Counted from the first letter of the stretch, positions 10,517 through 19,982 are shown. The stretch is DNA of 64,000 nt from Brachyspira intermedia PWS/A (GCF_000223215.1 NC_017243.1:2356001-2420000), one strand, 5' to 3'. Notes: a model not told the origin generated them from the sequence alone. Made by a program: numbers and translations.

Positions 10517-10533
10517 TTTACAAAAAGTGTAAA
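10517..10533. promoter_or_regulatory. operator 3 (TTTACA-N5-TGTAAA)
   Basis: Perfect 6-bp inverted repeat around AAAAG, again exactly 24 bp from its neighbour. The regular pitch suggests cooperative binding by one protein. Confidence 0.7.
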
Positions 10534-10537
10534 CAAC

Positions 10538-10579
10538 AAAAAGGTTCGCAAAAAGTATCAAACTAATTGCAAACCTTTT
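10538..10579 (-). terminator. intrinsic terminator of the activase gene
   Basis: Stem AAAAGGTTCGC / GCAAACCTTTT with one mismatch, followed on the minus strand by T-rich sequence. It separates the activase gene from the HTH/OLD control region. Confidence 0.75.
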
Positions 10580-10610
10580 ATATTTATTATTTTTTATTAA
10601 TCATTAAAAA

Positions 10611-13600
10611 TTATTTAGCATATTCTCCAATAGACTCTTTAACATAATTGATATTTGCTGCAGTATTCATACTATCTTTAGCAGAACGAACGAAGAACTC
10701 TAAACGATTTACAGTATTAACTTCGCTTGCTCCTGCATCCATATCTAAATAAAGAAGATTCAAATCAGGATATCTAGTTTTAAGTCTAGTTTCAATACCT
10801 CTAGCTATGATATGGTTAGCAATACAACCGAAAGGCTGAAGACAAAGTACATTGTTTACGCCCTCCTCAGCGAAAGTTGCTATTTCACCAGGTAAAAGCC
10901 AAGCCTCTCCAAACTGATTAGTCATAGCAGTAACTTTAGCAGCATTTTCAGCTATTTGTCTTATATGATGTGCAGGTCTAAAGCCTTTGAATTTAGACAT
11001 CATCTGATTTATAGAATCTATTCTCATATCAATAACTTTTTCAGATATTTTAGAACCATAATATCCTAAGAATGATACATCTCTAGCATTAGTTTCTTTA
11101 TTAACCTGTTCGCTTATAACCTTCTGTACAAAGAAGTCAAATACAGGAGGAACTATAACCTCAACGCCTTTAGCCATAAGCCAATCGCAAACATCTCCAT
11201 TAGCAAAGCTGTTATATTTTACATAAATCTCACCTACTAATCCAGCTTTAGGAAGCATTAAATTATCATTAGTTTCAATAGCATTAAACTCTGCTATAGC
11301 CTGTTTTAATAATTTATCAGTAGGTTTAAGAGCGAAATCTTTAGGGTGTAATGCTATATATTTATTAGCAAGTGCCAAAGACTCACCTTTTTTAACTTCT
11401 CTGGCAGCACAGTAATAATACATTGTAGATATAGCATCAGCATAAGGCATAGCTATAATACCCTCTTTCATCAAGTCCATTTTTGAAAGCTCAAATCCAG
11501 GCTGATCATTTATAACTGTTAAACCAACTGTAACAACAGGAACATCAGGATAACCTGCATTTATTAATCCTCTCTTTATAAGAGAAGCATAATTACTAGC
11601 CCTACATTGTCCGCCTGTTTGAGTGATACCTGCAGCTATATTTTTAGGATCATATTTTCCGCTTTGAACGGCTCTTATAATATCACCTATTACTATTGTT
11701 GCAGGATAACATATATCTTGGTTGGCATATCTTAAACCTAATTCCACAGATTCAACATCAGGTTCAGGAAGAGGTATTGTATCATATCCGCTTCTTTCTA
11801 ATAAAGTTAAAATCATAGGATCATAGAAATGTCCAAATTTAGGTACAAGTATTGCACGTCTGTCATTTTTCTCATATCTTTTAATAATAGTTCTATTAGA
11901 TTCTTCGCTTGGTGTAAAGTCGCCTTTCATCTTCATACTTTCTATCATAGAACGTATTCTTAATCTTATACTTCCAGGACTTGATATCTCATCTACTTTT
12001 ACCAAAGTAGGACTCTTACCATAAGCATTAAGTATAGATTTTATTTCATCTGAAGTAGTAGCATCAGGACCGCATCCGAAACTATTAATTTGAACTACTT
12101 CAAGCTTCATATCTTTTTGTTTGCAAGCCCATAAAGCAGCTTTAAACATTTTATTAGGGTAAGACCATTGAGTTAATACTTGAACATCAGCAAGAGATTC
12201 ATCTATATCCAAACCATCTTCAGTAATAACATTGATACCAAATGAAGCAATAGTTTCAGGTATCTTATGATTGATTAATGGGTCAATATGATAAGGTCTG
12301 CTTACTATAAGTATAGTAGGAGTTTGAGTTTCTTTGGCATGTTCTATTATTTTTTTGCCTTCAGCTCTTAATTCCTCTTTAATTCTTACCTGTTCTTTTA
12401 AAGCCATTTTGAAAGCTCTGTCGAAATCTTTTTTATTTATTCCTAATACTTTAACGAAATAAGCCTTACAGCCTTTGTACAATAAATCTTCATTCAAGAA
12501 AGAAATTGTCGGAGCATCAAAAGGAATTCCGTATTTAGTTAATGGACTTATAGAACTGTCTATTACATCAGGATATCCTGTAACAACCGGACAGTTATAA
12601 CTATTAACACTTCCGTCATCTTCAGCTTTTTCTAATACTACAGATGGATAGAATATTCTGTCAACTTTAGACTCTATCAAATCATATATATGTCCGTTAG
12701 CTATTTTAGCAGGGAAACATATATTATCGCTCATAACAGTACCGGAACCTTTTTCAGCTATAGCCATGCTTGATGGTGAAGATAATTGTACTCTGTATCC
12801 GCATTCAACAAGTATAGTAGCCCAGAATGGGAAGTTTTGATACATATTAAGTACGCGAGGTATACCGATAGTACCTTTTATTTCATCTGAAGCAGGTGCT
12901 AAAGGTCTGTCGAATAATAAAGAAAGTTTTTTCTGAGTGATATCCATTCCATAATTTCTTTCTTTATTTCCTTTATTAGTGAATATTCTTTCGCATTTAT
13001 TGCCTGTGTAGAATGATTTATTATCTTTGAATTTTAATCTAGTAACTGTACAAAGGTTTTCGCAGCCTTTACAAGTAAGCTGTTTTCTTTCATAATCATT
13101 AGCTTCCTGTAAATTATCCAAACCTATAAATGTTGTATCTTCTTCTTTAGCGTTGTATGTATCTAAAGCAAGCAATGCACAACCATAAGCTCCCATAAGT
13201 TCAGATATATCAGGACGAATAACTTTTTTATCTAAAAACTTTTCTACAGAACGCAACACTGCAGCATTTTTGAAAGTACCGCCCTGAACAACTATATGAT
13301 CGCCCAAAATAGAAGTATCAGTAATTTTTAATACTTTAGTGAAACAGTTTAAAGTAACACTCTTAGCAAGTCCTGCAGAAATATCAGCAACTGAAGAACC
13401 TTCTCTCAAAGATTGTTTTACTTTACTATTCATAAACACTGTACAGCGGCTTCCCAAATCGCAAGGTCTTGCAGATTCGCATGCAATATTAGCAAAATCA
13501 GCAACTTTATAACCCATTCCGCGTGCAAATGTTTCTATGAATGAACCGCATCCTGAAGAACAAGCCTCATTAATTTCAATATTTTCTATAATACCGTCTT

Positions 13601-14915
13601 TAATGAATATAGCTTTCATATCCTGTCCGCCTATATCAAGTATAAAGCTGACATCTTTATCGAAAGCCTTAGCACCTCTGTAATGTGCCATAGTTTCAAC
13701 GATACCCTCGTCCATATTGAAAGCGGCTTTTATTAAATCCTCTCCATAACCTGTAACGGCAGTTCTTGCTATATTGATTTTTATATTTTTCTCATCTAAT
13801 TCTTTTTTAATCTCTGTAAGTCCTTCAGTAACAGCACCAACAGGATTACCATTATTGTTTCTATAATGTCTTAATACTACCTGTCCGTCCTCATCAATAA
13901 TAACGATTTTTGTAGTAGTAGAACCAGAGTCTATTCCTAAGAATGTATTTTTACCATTAACAGTTGATACATCAGCAGATCTTACTTTATCTTTGCTATG
14001 CTCTTCTGTCCATTCTTTGTATTCTTCCTGACTTGTAAATAAAGCTTCTCTTGTTTTTGAATTAGTGATTTTTACTTCTGCTGAAATATTTTCTACTAAT
14101 TTATATAATTCAGAAACTTTTATTGTAGTTTGTTCCTCTTTTTCACCGAAAGCTGCACCTATTGCTGCAGTTAATTCTGGGTGGTCTACTGTATACATAT
14201 CATCTTCTGAAGCATTAAGAAGAGCCAAGAATGTTTTTCTTAATTCAGGAAGGAATGTTAAAGGTCCGCCTGTAAATAATATTTTAGGCTTAATCTCGAA
14301 ACCTTTAGCCAAAGTATTAACTGTTTGAACAGCAACAGCTTGGAATATACTTTTAGCAATATCAGCTTTAGGTATATCACGGCTTATAAGAGTTTGAACA
14401 TCTGTTTTAGCGAATACTCCGCATCTGCTTGCCATAGGATATATAGAAGTAGATTTTTCAGCTAATACAGAAAGTTCTGAAGGCTGAACATTAAGAAGTG
14501 TAGCCATCTGGTCTATGAATGCTCCTGTACCGCCTGCACAGTTACCATTCATTCTTATATCCGCTTTGAAATTATCATCAAATACTATGATTTTAGCATC
14601 CTCTCCGCCTATATCTATCAAAGTTCTTCCATAAGGATAAATCTTTCTGATAGCTGTTGAAGAAGCAATTACCTCTTGAATGAAACTAATACCTGTTTTT
14701 TCGCAGACACCCATTCCTGCTGTACCTGTCATAGCAAGAGAAAGTTTTAAATCTCCATGCATAGCTTGTAAATTATCAAGTATAGACAATAATGTATCCT
14801 TTACATCAGCGTTATGTCTGACATAAGTTTTGAATATCATATTGTCATTATCATATACAACCATCTTTGCGGTAGTTGAACCAATGTCAATACCTGCTTT
14901 GAAAATTTTTTCCAT
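10611..14915 (-). CDS. acyl-CoA dehydratase activase-related protein (BcrAD/BadFG ATPase, fused multi-domain)
   Basis: 1434 residues with two ASKHA ATPase domains in series. The first begins GIDIGSTTAKMVVYD near residue 8 and has IDIGGEDAKI, NGNCAGGTGAFIDQ and SRCGVFAKTD. The second begins FLGIDSGSTTTKIVIID near 325 and has DIGGQDMKAIF, CSSGCGSFIE and SRCTVFMNS. The paired cysteines match those that hold the bridging [4Fe-4S] cluster in 2-hydroxyglutaryl-CoA dehydratase activator. A DUF2229-like cysteine-rich section (CKGCENLC) and an HgdB-like region (NQDICYPATIV) follow. Related activators drive ATP-dependent one-electron reduction; the substrate of these long fusions is not established. 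AGGAGAG precedes the ATG. It follows the aspartate-decarboxylase-like gene by 29 bases, probably as one transcript. Confidence 0.88.
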   Translation of the reverse strand: MEKIFKAGIDIGSTTAKMVVYDNDNMIFKTYVRHNADVKDTLLSILDNLQAMHGDLKLSLAMTGTAGMGVCEKTGISFIQEVIASSTAIRKIYPYGRTLIDIGGEDAKIIVFDDNFKADIRMNGNCAGGTGAFIDQMATLLNVQPSELSVLAEKSTSIYPMASRCGVFAKTDVQTLISRDIPKADIAKSIFQAVAVQTVNTLAKGFEIKPKILFTGGPLTFLPELRKTFLALLNASEDDMYTVDHPELTAAIGAAFGEKEEQTTIKVSELYKLVENISAEVKITNSKTREALFTSQEEYKEWTEEHSKDKVRSADVSTVNGKNTFLGIDSGSTTTKIVIIDEDGQVVLRHYRNNNGNPVGAVTEGLTEIKKELDEKNIKINIARTAVTGYGEDLIKAAFNMDEGIVETMAHYRGAKAFDKDVSFILDIGGQDMKAIFIKDGIIENIEINEACSSGCGSFIETFARGMGYKVADFANIACESARPCDLGSRCTVFMNSKVKQSLREGSSVADISAGLAKSVTLNCFTKVLKITDTSILGDHIVVQGGTFKNAAVLRSVEKFLDKKVIRPDISELMGAYGCALLALDTYNAKEEDTTFIGLDNLQEANDYERKQLTCKGCENLCTVTRLKFKDNKSFYTGNKCERIFTNKGNKERNYGMDITQKKLSLLFDRPLAPASDEIKGTIGIPRVLNMYQNFPFWATILVECGYRVQLSSPSSMAIAEKGSGTVMSDNICFPAKIANGHIYDLIESKVDRIFYPSVVLEKAEDDGSVNSYNCPVVTGYPDVIDSSISPLTKYGIPFDAPTISFLNEDLLYKGCKAYFVKVLGINKKDFDRAFKMALKEQVRIKEELRAEGKKIIEHAKETQTPTILIVSRPYHIDPLINHKIPETIASFGINVITEDGLDIDESLADVQVLTQWSYPNKMFKAALWACKQKDMKLEVVQINSFGCGPDATTSDEIKSILNAYGKSPTLVKVDEISSPGSIRLRIRSMIESMKMKGDFTPSEESNRTIIKRYEKNDRRAILVPKFGHFYDPMILTLLERSGYDTIPLPEPDVESVELGLRYANQDICYPATIVIGDIIRAVQSGKYDPKNIAAGITQTGGQCRASNYASLIKRGLINAGYPDVPVVTVGLTVINDQPGFELSKMDLMKEGIIAMPYADAISTMYYYCAAREVKKGESLALANKYIALHPKDFALKPTDKLLKQAIAEFNAIETNDNLMLPKAGLVGEIYVKYNSFANGDVCDWLMAKGVEVIVPPVFDFFVQKVISEQVNKETNARDVSFLGYYGSKISEKVIDMRIDSINQMMSKFKGFRPAHHIRQIAENAAKVTAMTNQFGEAWLLPGEIATFAEEGVNNVLCLQPFGCIANHIIARGIETRLKTRYPDLNLLYLDMDAGASEVNTVNRLEFFVRSAKDSMNTAANINYVKESIGEYAK

Positions 14916-14944
14916 AATATCTCTCCTAAAAGTAAACTATTTAT

Positions 14945-15295
14945 TTATTCCAGTATCATATTGTACGTATTAACAAATATTATTTTAGTTTTATGATTCT
15001 TTATATTTTCCTCCGGTATATGTCCGTAGGAAAGAACTATTATAGTATCATCTTTTTTAGCATAGTGAACATTGTCGCCATTGATGCCTATAATACCAGT
15101 ACCCCTTATTCCTTTAACAACTTCAGTTTCAAAGCGAATATCATTACTCAAATTAATAACAGATACCCTCTCCCCGTCCATTATATCCGATTTATCGAGT
15201 AAGGCTTCATCTATTGTTATTGAATCTCTAAAATTTAAATCCGTCCTTGTAACTGTAAGTCTATTTATCTTGGATTTTATGACACTTCTCATCAT
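14945..15295 (-). CDS. panD: aspartate 1-decarboxylase-like protein (divergent PanD)
   Basis: 116 residues aligning without gaps to pyruvoyl-dependent aspartate decarboxylase, which makes beta-alanine for pantothenate. Conserved are K9, S25 (source of the pyruvoyl group), T57, R54 in RFET, N72, and the start MMRSVIKSKINRLTVT. Odd are D24 in place of the usual glycine before the cleavage serine (RDSITID rather than GSxTID), E58 in place of the catalytic tyrosine, and GDNVHY where most have GAAAR. So self-cleavage or decarboxylation may be altered. No panB or panC lies nearby. It is upstream of the activase in the same direction. The family call is firm; activity is uncertain. Confidence 0.75.
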   Translation of the reverse strand: MMRSVIKSKINRLTVTRTDLNFRDSITIDEALLDKSDIMDGERVSVINLSNDIRFETEVVKGIRGTGIIGINGDNVHYAKKDDTIIVLSYGHIPEENIKNHKTKIIFVNTYNMILE

Positions 15296-15442
15296 ATATT
15301 AAAATCCATATAGTCTATTTTTTTACAAATATTTTACTTATTATATTAGAAAATGTCAATATTACAAATTTAAATATTTATTAATAATGGTTATTATATA
15401 CTAGGCAAATTTTTATTATAATTATACATATTATACGTATAA

Positions 15443-16267
15443 TCAAAAAGGACTTATAAAAGCATTAAATAAATTTCCGTTCAAGTTTCCTTCTACAATT
15501 ATATCCATTCTGAAAACATTTTTATTTCCTAATCTATAATTAACATAATCATCTTTTTCATGAACTATAATTTCTAGAAAATCCATCTTACCCATAAACT
15601 CTTTTATAAAAACTTCTTCATCAATGGTATTTCCTCCATTCTTAGAAGAAATATTATTACCCTCTCTTATAATTTTTCTTGCAGAATAATCTTTTACTTT
15701 TTTATCAAATTCTTCTTTGTTTAAAAATACATCTCTTAAAAATGAAGCAGCCTTATTTTTATCGCTTTCATTAGAATCATCAAAAGCAGTAAGAATTTTT
15801 TTATTATTAACCCATTCAATCTCTTTATCAAAAGAACCTACCATTCTATTATATAAGAAGCTTCCAAGAACTTCATCATTATAATAAATAGGAATTAAAT
15901 ATTCTTTAAGCATTTTATTTAAATCTTCATCTTTATAATTATTATCTATAATATCTGAAAGCAAAAACTCGGCAAGATCTTCACCCTGCTCTTTTTCGTA
16001 TCTGACTTTTAATTTGACAATAGATTCTCTTTTTATTATCTTCTTATAATAATCTAATTCCTTTTCATAGATTTTCATTCTTACAACTATTTTTTTATTC
16101 TTTTCTATGTATCCTGTTTCAATATCCTTATATGCAATACACATAATAAGCACATTAATTTTATTATCATCTTCAGTTTTTGCCCCAAAAAAATCAGGAG
16201 AACCTATTATAAAAGCAACATCTTTATATTCTTCTGAAAACTCACTTTCTTTTTGCAAATAAAACAT
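15443..16267 (-). CDS. conserved hypothetical protein, DUF2262-like
   Basis: 274 residues from the ATG at 16265-16267; an in-frame start further upstream would add a hydrophobic stretch with no ribosome site. The protein is soluble, charged and rich in lysine and glutamate, with no signal peptide. Recognisable pieces are FIIGSPDFFG near the start and NKAASFLRDVFLNKEEFDKK in the middle. From memory this resembles DUF2262-type proteins found in several Brachyspira genomes, but I cannot confirm the match. It stands alone between the PanD-like gene and the divergent YedE-type gene. No function is proposed. Confidence 0.6.
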   Translation of the reverse strand: MFYLQKESEFSEEYKDVAFIIGSPDFFGAKTEDDNKINVLIMCIAYKDIETGYIEKNKKIVVRMKIYEKELDYYKKIIKRESIVKLKVRYEKEQGEDLAEFLLSDIIDNNYKDEDLNKMLKEYLIPIYYNDEVLGSFLYNRMVGSFDKEIEWVNNKKILTAFDDSNESDKNKAASFLRDVFLNKEEFDKKVKDYSARKIIREGNNISSKNGGNTIDEEVFIKEFMGKMDFLEIIVHEKDDYVNYRLGNKNVFRMDIIVEGNLNGNLFNAFISPF

Positions 16268-16407
16268 AATTAAAATCCATAATTGTATTATAAAATAATG
16301 ATTTATTTTAAAACAAATAACAATAATTGTCAAAAAAAAATATACTATATTGATAATAAATATTTTTTATTATAAAATTACGCAAAAATATATTAAAGGA
16401 GTTGAAA

Positions 16408-17493
16408 ATGAAGAAAGACATTTTCACAAGCTCTATAGGAGTTATAATAGCCGGTGCTATTATAGGTGCTATAGCTGCTTGGCTCTCTGTAATGGGCAAT
16501 CCTGCTAATATGGGTATATGTATTGCATGCTTTACCCGAGATTTAGCCGGAGCTGTCGGATTGCATAGAGCGGCTGCTGTACAATATATAAGACCTGAAT
16601 TAATAGGGCTTGTTATAGGTGCATCAGTTTCGGCAATACTCTCTAAAGAATTCGTTCCTAAGGGAGGAAGCTCGCCTATTATAAGATTCTGTTTAGGCTT
16701 CTTTGCTATGATCGGTGCTTTAGTTTTCTTGGGCTGTCCTTGGAGAACTTTGCTTAGAGTAGCAGGAGGAGATATTAACGGAATATTCGGTTTAATAGGC
16801 ATCATTATAGGCGGAGGAATTGGAGTTTTCTTCTGGAAACAAAATTTCTCTTTAGGTCAGCCAAAAGCTTATAAAAATAAGTTAGTAGGTTTATTGCCTC
16901 TAGTTGTATCAATAATACTTTTGATTTTATTATTGAAACAAACAAAATTTTCTGAAGGAGGTCCAATATTCTTTTCTGAATCCGGTCCGGGAAGTATGAG
17001 AGCCCCTATCATTATAGCTTTAATAGCTTCAATAGTTATAGGGTTCATAGCACAAAAATCAAGATTCTGTACTGTAGGCGGACTTAGAGATGGAATATTT
17101 ATGAAAGATTTCCATATGACTAAAGGTGTTATAGCTTTTATAGTTGCTGCTTTTATAGTAAACATAATAACTAACAGATTTAGTTTTTCTATGGAAAATC
17201 AGCCAATAGCCCATACAAATATTTTATGGAATACTGTATCAATGATTCTTACAGGTTTAGCATTTACTTTAGGTACAGGATGCCCTGGAAGACAAGTGAT
17301 ACAATCTGCGGAAGGTAATATGGACAGTTTCATATTCGTTATAGGTATGTTAGTTGGTGCTGGATTTGCTCATAACTTTAATTTAGCAAGTTCAACTTCA
17401 GGCCCTACTACTTATGGAATGGGAGCTGTTATTTTAGGTTTGGTATTTTGTATAATAATTGGTTTTACAATGAAAGAAAATACCGCTAATTGA
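16408..17493 (+). CDS. yedE: YedE family selenium/sulfur transporter
   Basis: 361-residue membrane protein of the YeeE/YedE (sulfur transport) family. It shows two homologous halves, each with a conserved cysteine motif: GICIACFTRD and FLGCPWRTLLRVAGGD in the first, SRFCTVGGLRDG and GTGCPGRQVIQS in the second. Related proteins carry thiosulfate or selenium species across the inner membrane. The ATG at 16408 follows AAAGGAG by six bases and is preferred over an in-frame TTG two codons earlier. A TusA/YedF-like gene lies downstream at 17769, the usual partner for such transporters, supporting a role in sulfur or selenium delivery. Confidence 0.85.
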   Translation: MKKDIFTSSIGVIIAGAIIGAIAAWLSVMGNPANMGICIACFTRDLAGAVGLHRAAAVQYIRPELIGLVIGASVSAILSKEFVPKGGSSPIIRFCLGFFAMIGALVFLGCPWRTLLRVAGGDINGIFGLIGIIIGGGIGVFFWKQNFSLGQPKAYKNKLVGLLPLVVSIILLILLLKQTKFSEGGPIFFSESGPGSMRAPIIIALIASIVIGFIAQKSRFCTVGGLRDGIFMKDFHMTKGVIAFIVAAFIVNIITNRFSFSMENQPIAHTNILWNTVSMILTGLAFTLGTGCPGRQVIQSAEGNMDSFIFVIGMLVGAGFAHNFNLASSTSGPTTYGMGAVILGLVFCIIIGFTMKENTAN

Positions 17494-17576
17494 TATATTT
17501 CTTGTACAGCCGTGTGCTGCCATAATATAAATGGAAATATACCGCAACAAATTTTTGGAAGTAATATAATGAACTT

Positions 17577-17634
17577 TGCCTCTGCTTTGTATTCTTAAAA
17601 CTTAATAAAGTTATGATAATACAAGGCAGAGGCA
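17577..17634. repeat. long imperfect stem-loop between yedE and the TusA-like gene
   Basis: Two 17-bp arms (TGCCTCTGCTTTGTATT and AATACAAGGCAGAGGCA) differ from perfect pairing at one position and enclose 24 bases. There is no T-run afterwards, so it is not a standard terminator; it may be a transcript-stabilising or regulatory element. Confidence 0.7.
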
Positions 17635-17768
17635 GAGATCATAAAAAAATTTAGATAAAAAATATAATGCTTATTATAATAATAAGAATTTTTCTAAATA
17701 AAACTTCCACAATTTTCAAAAAAACACTACAAATTACTCATTTTTTAATTAATCAAAAGGAAATTGCT

Positions 17769-18002
17769 ATGCCGGATACTATAAAAGTAGATACTAGAGG
17801 AATGTCATGTTCTCAAGCCTCTTTTCAGGCCAAATGTGCCGCTATTAATAATACAGAATTAAATACTATTATAGAAGTTTTGGTAAGCGGACATTCAAGC
17901 TGTGAAAGTGTTATAAGAGGATGCAAAAAATACGGTTATGAAGGTACTTTCAAAAATATAGAAAATGAAGATATACTTGTAACCTTAACAAAAGTAAAGT
18001 GA
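17769..18002 (+). CDS. TusA/SirA-like sulfur-carrier family protein
   Basis: 77 residues from the ATG at 17769, which follows AAGGAAA. It has the TusA-like fold signature beginning DTRGMSCSQASF, where most relatives read DxRGxxCPxP. The sulfur-binding cysteine (C14) is kept but the following proline is replaced by serine and the second by alanine. Four further cysteines occur in a short protein (C23, C45, C52 among them). Placement 275 bases behind yedE suggests a partner that accepts or passes sulfur/selenium imported by that transporter. Start codons further upstream lack a ribosome site. Confidence 0.72.
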   Translation: MPDTIKVDTRGMSCSQASFQAKCAAINNTELNTIIEVLVSGHSSCESVIRGCKKYGYEGTFKNIENEDILVTLTKVK

Positions 18003-18014
18003 TATTTTAATTAT

Positions 18015-18421
18015 CAATACTAAAAATTTTTAAGTTTTTCAATTTTTTTATTGTTCTTTTTCCCGCTAGACTTCATTGAGAACCATACTAAGTACTCCTC
18101 ACGAAGTGTCCCTATGGCAAGCGAAAGTGCAAGTATAAAATTAGTATTGAATCTACATTTAAGATAGATTATTAATTTAATCCCAAATTTAGCCTTTTAC
18201 AAAGCGTATCCGAGTCTGTTGAGGATATAGCTTCTTCGTGCAATACCATACCTACACTTACAGTGGACTTCGTCAGGTACTCTTTTCAGTCGCAGTACTT
18301 TCTTCGGTCTCAAAAGAAGTGGGGTGCGGCACGACTGTGTGCTTCGCAAGGCAAAGCCCCAGATATCAAAACAAAAATATAACTTTACTTTTGACAAAAT
18401 ATAATTGTTTAGGTATATACA
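18015..18421 (-). repeat. dispersed GC-cored repeat, copy 1 (inverted)
   Basis: The 532-base gap between the convergent TusA-like and gatA genes is mostly this element. It shares with the copies at 24424, 26902 and 37025 the CCCGC/GCGGG + AAAAAGAAC block at one end, a GC-rich core with GGGGCTTTGCC and ACTTCTTTTG, and an AT-rich end with TTGACA-N17-TATATA (18391-18419). Here it is reversed relative to the others. No coding potential is convincing. The outward promoter-like end points into the 3' end of gatA, antisense. Confidence 0.7.
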
Positions 18422-18484
18422 TATAATTTTTATAAAACATTATTATTCTATTTACTATCATTATTATAATTAAAAATAAGTTAA

Positions 18485-18516
18485 ATAAAAAAGGAGGCAT
18501 TAAAGCCCCCTTTATA
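18485..18516 (-). terminator. intrinsic terminator of gatA
   Basis: AAAGGAGGC / GCCCCCTTT stem with a 5-base loop just beyond the gatA stop, T-rich on the minus side. Confidence 0.75.
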
Positions 18517-18534
18517 TTCAAAATGAAAATTCAA

Positions 18535-19982
18535 TTATTTACTAGCTAATTCATGAGCATAAGCCATTCTAAACATATCAACTTCATTAAATTGTTTAGT
18601 AATGAATTGAATACCTATAGGCATATTGTTTTTATCTGCTCCGCAAGGTACGCTCATAGCAGGAAGACCTACCAAGTTAATATTAGAAACATAACTATCA
18701 GCCAAGAAACTTAAAGCACTGTCAGTTTGATCTCTTGTACCTAAAAGTCCTGCAGTTACAGGAGAAGTAGGAGAAACAATAACATCAACATTTTTGAATG
18801 CATTATCAAAATCCATTTGCATTAACTTTCTTACTTTTAATGCATGCTGATAATGGCTGTAGAAGAATCTTTTACCAGTCATTAAAGTACCGAATAATAT
18901 TCTAGCTCTAGTTTCAAAAGCAAGTCCTACACTTCTTGAAGTATAGTAATATTCATCTAGATTGAAATCGCCTTTAGGGTGATATCCGTATCTTATACCG
19001 TCATATCTTCCCATATTAGAAGCTACTTCAACATCCATAACTGCTGTATAAACTCTTGAACCATATTTTGCATTAGGTAAGCTAATCTCAACAATTTCAG
19101 CACCTTGATCTTTTAATTTACCTATAGCATCCATAACATTTTCTTTAACATCATGAGATATTAAATCTGTGTCATAATACTCTTTAGCAAGTCCTATTTT
19201 CATTCCTTTAATATTACCATCTAAAGCAGCAACATAATCAGGAACCGGTATATTTAAAGTAGTGGATTCTTTAGGATCGAAACCAGCTATAATTTTTGTC
19301 ATCAAAGCAGCATCTTTAACATCTTTAGTCAAAGGTCCAACTTGGTCTAAACTGCTAGCCATAGCAATACATCCTAATCTAGGAACTCTTCCATAAGTAG
19401 GCTTAACACCAACTATACCGCAGAAAGAAGCCGGCTGTCTTATAGAACCGCCTGTATCACTTCCTAAAGCACCGAAAGCAAAATTAGCAGCAACCGCAGC
19501 AGCAGAACCGCCTGAAGAACCACCAGGAACATGAGCTCTGTTTTTAGGGTTTCTAGTAACTCCATAGTTAGAAGTTTCTGTAGTACCGCCCATAGCAAAC
19601 TCATCCATATTAGTTCTGCCTATAATAATAGCACCATTATCTATTAATCTCTGAACTGTTGGAGCAGTATAAGGAGCTTTATAGCCTTCAAGCATTTTTG
19701 AAGAAGCTGTCATTAAATGATCCTTATAACATAAATTGTCTTTGATAGCCAAAGGAACACCAAGCAAAGGCAAATCTTCACCATTATTGATTCTTTCCTG
19801 AGCTTTTTTAGCCTGTTCTAATGCTTCTTCTTTGAAAATTTCAAGATATGCGTATATTTTATCATCTCTTTTATTGTCTTCTTCTATTTTTTTATAATAG
19901 AATCAACTAATGTAGGAGCATCTATTTCTTTATTCTTTAATTTTTCTCTTATTTGAATTATAGTCAATTCATTTAACTCCAT
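18535..19982 (-). pseudogene. gatA: gatA, Asp/Glu-tRNA amidotransferase subunit A, interrupted by a 1-base frameshift
   Basis: Amidase subunit of GatCAB, which converts Glu-tRNA(Gln) and Asp-tRNA(Asn) to the correct amides. The ATG at 19982 opens MELNELTIIQIREKLKNK but a run of seven A (19887-19893) throws the frame into TAG; eight A would restore a 482-residue protein, the normal GatA length. In that numbering the catalytic triad is K81 (AIKDN), S156 (GGSSGGS) and S180 (SDTGGSIRQP). The downstream open frame alone would begin at a TTG (19773), too late to keep the N-terminal helices. Since GatCAB is normally essential, a sequence error or transcriptional slippage is more likely than a dead gene. 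gatB and gatC are not in the window. Confidence 0.88.

Noticed and set aside
16308-16805. 165-codon minus-strand frame antisense to the YedE gene
   Set aside because: The proline-rich reading is a shadow of the Gly/Ile-rich transporter, whose own start and motifs are convincing.
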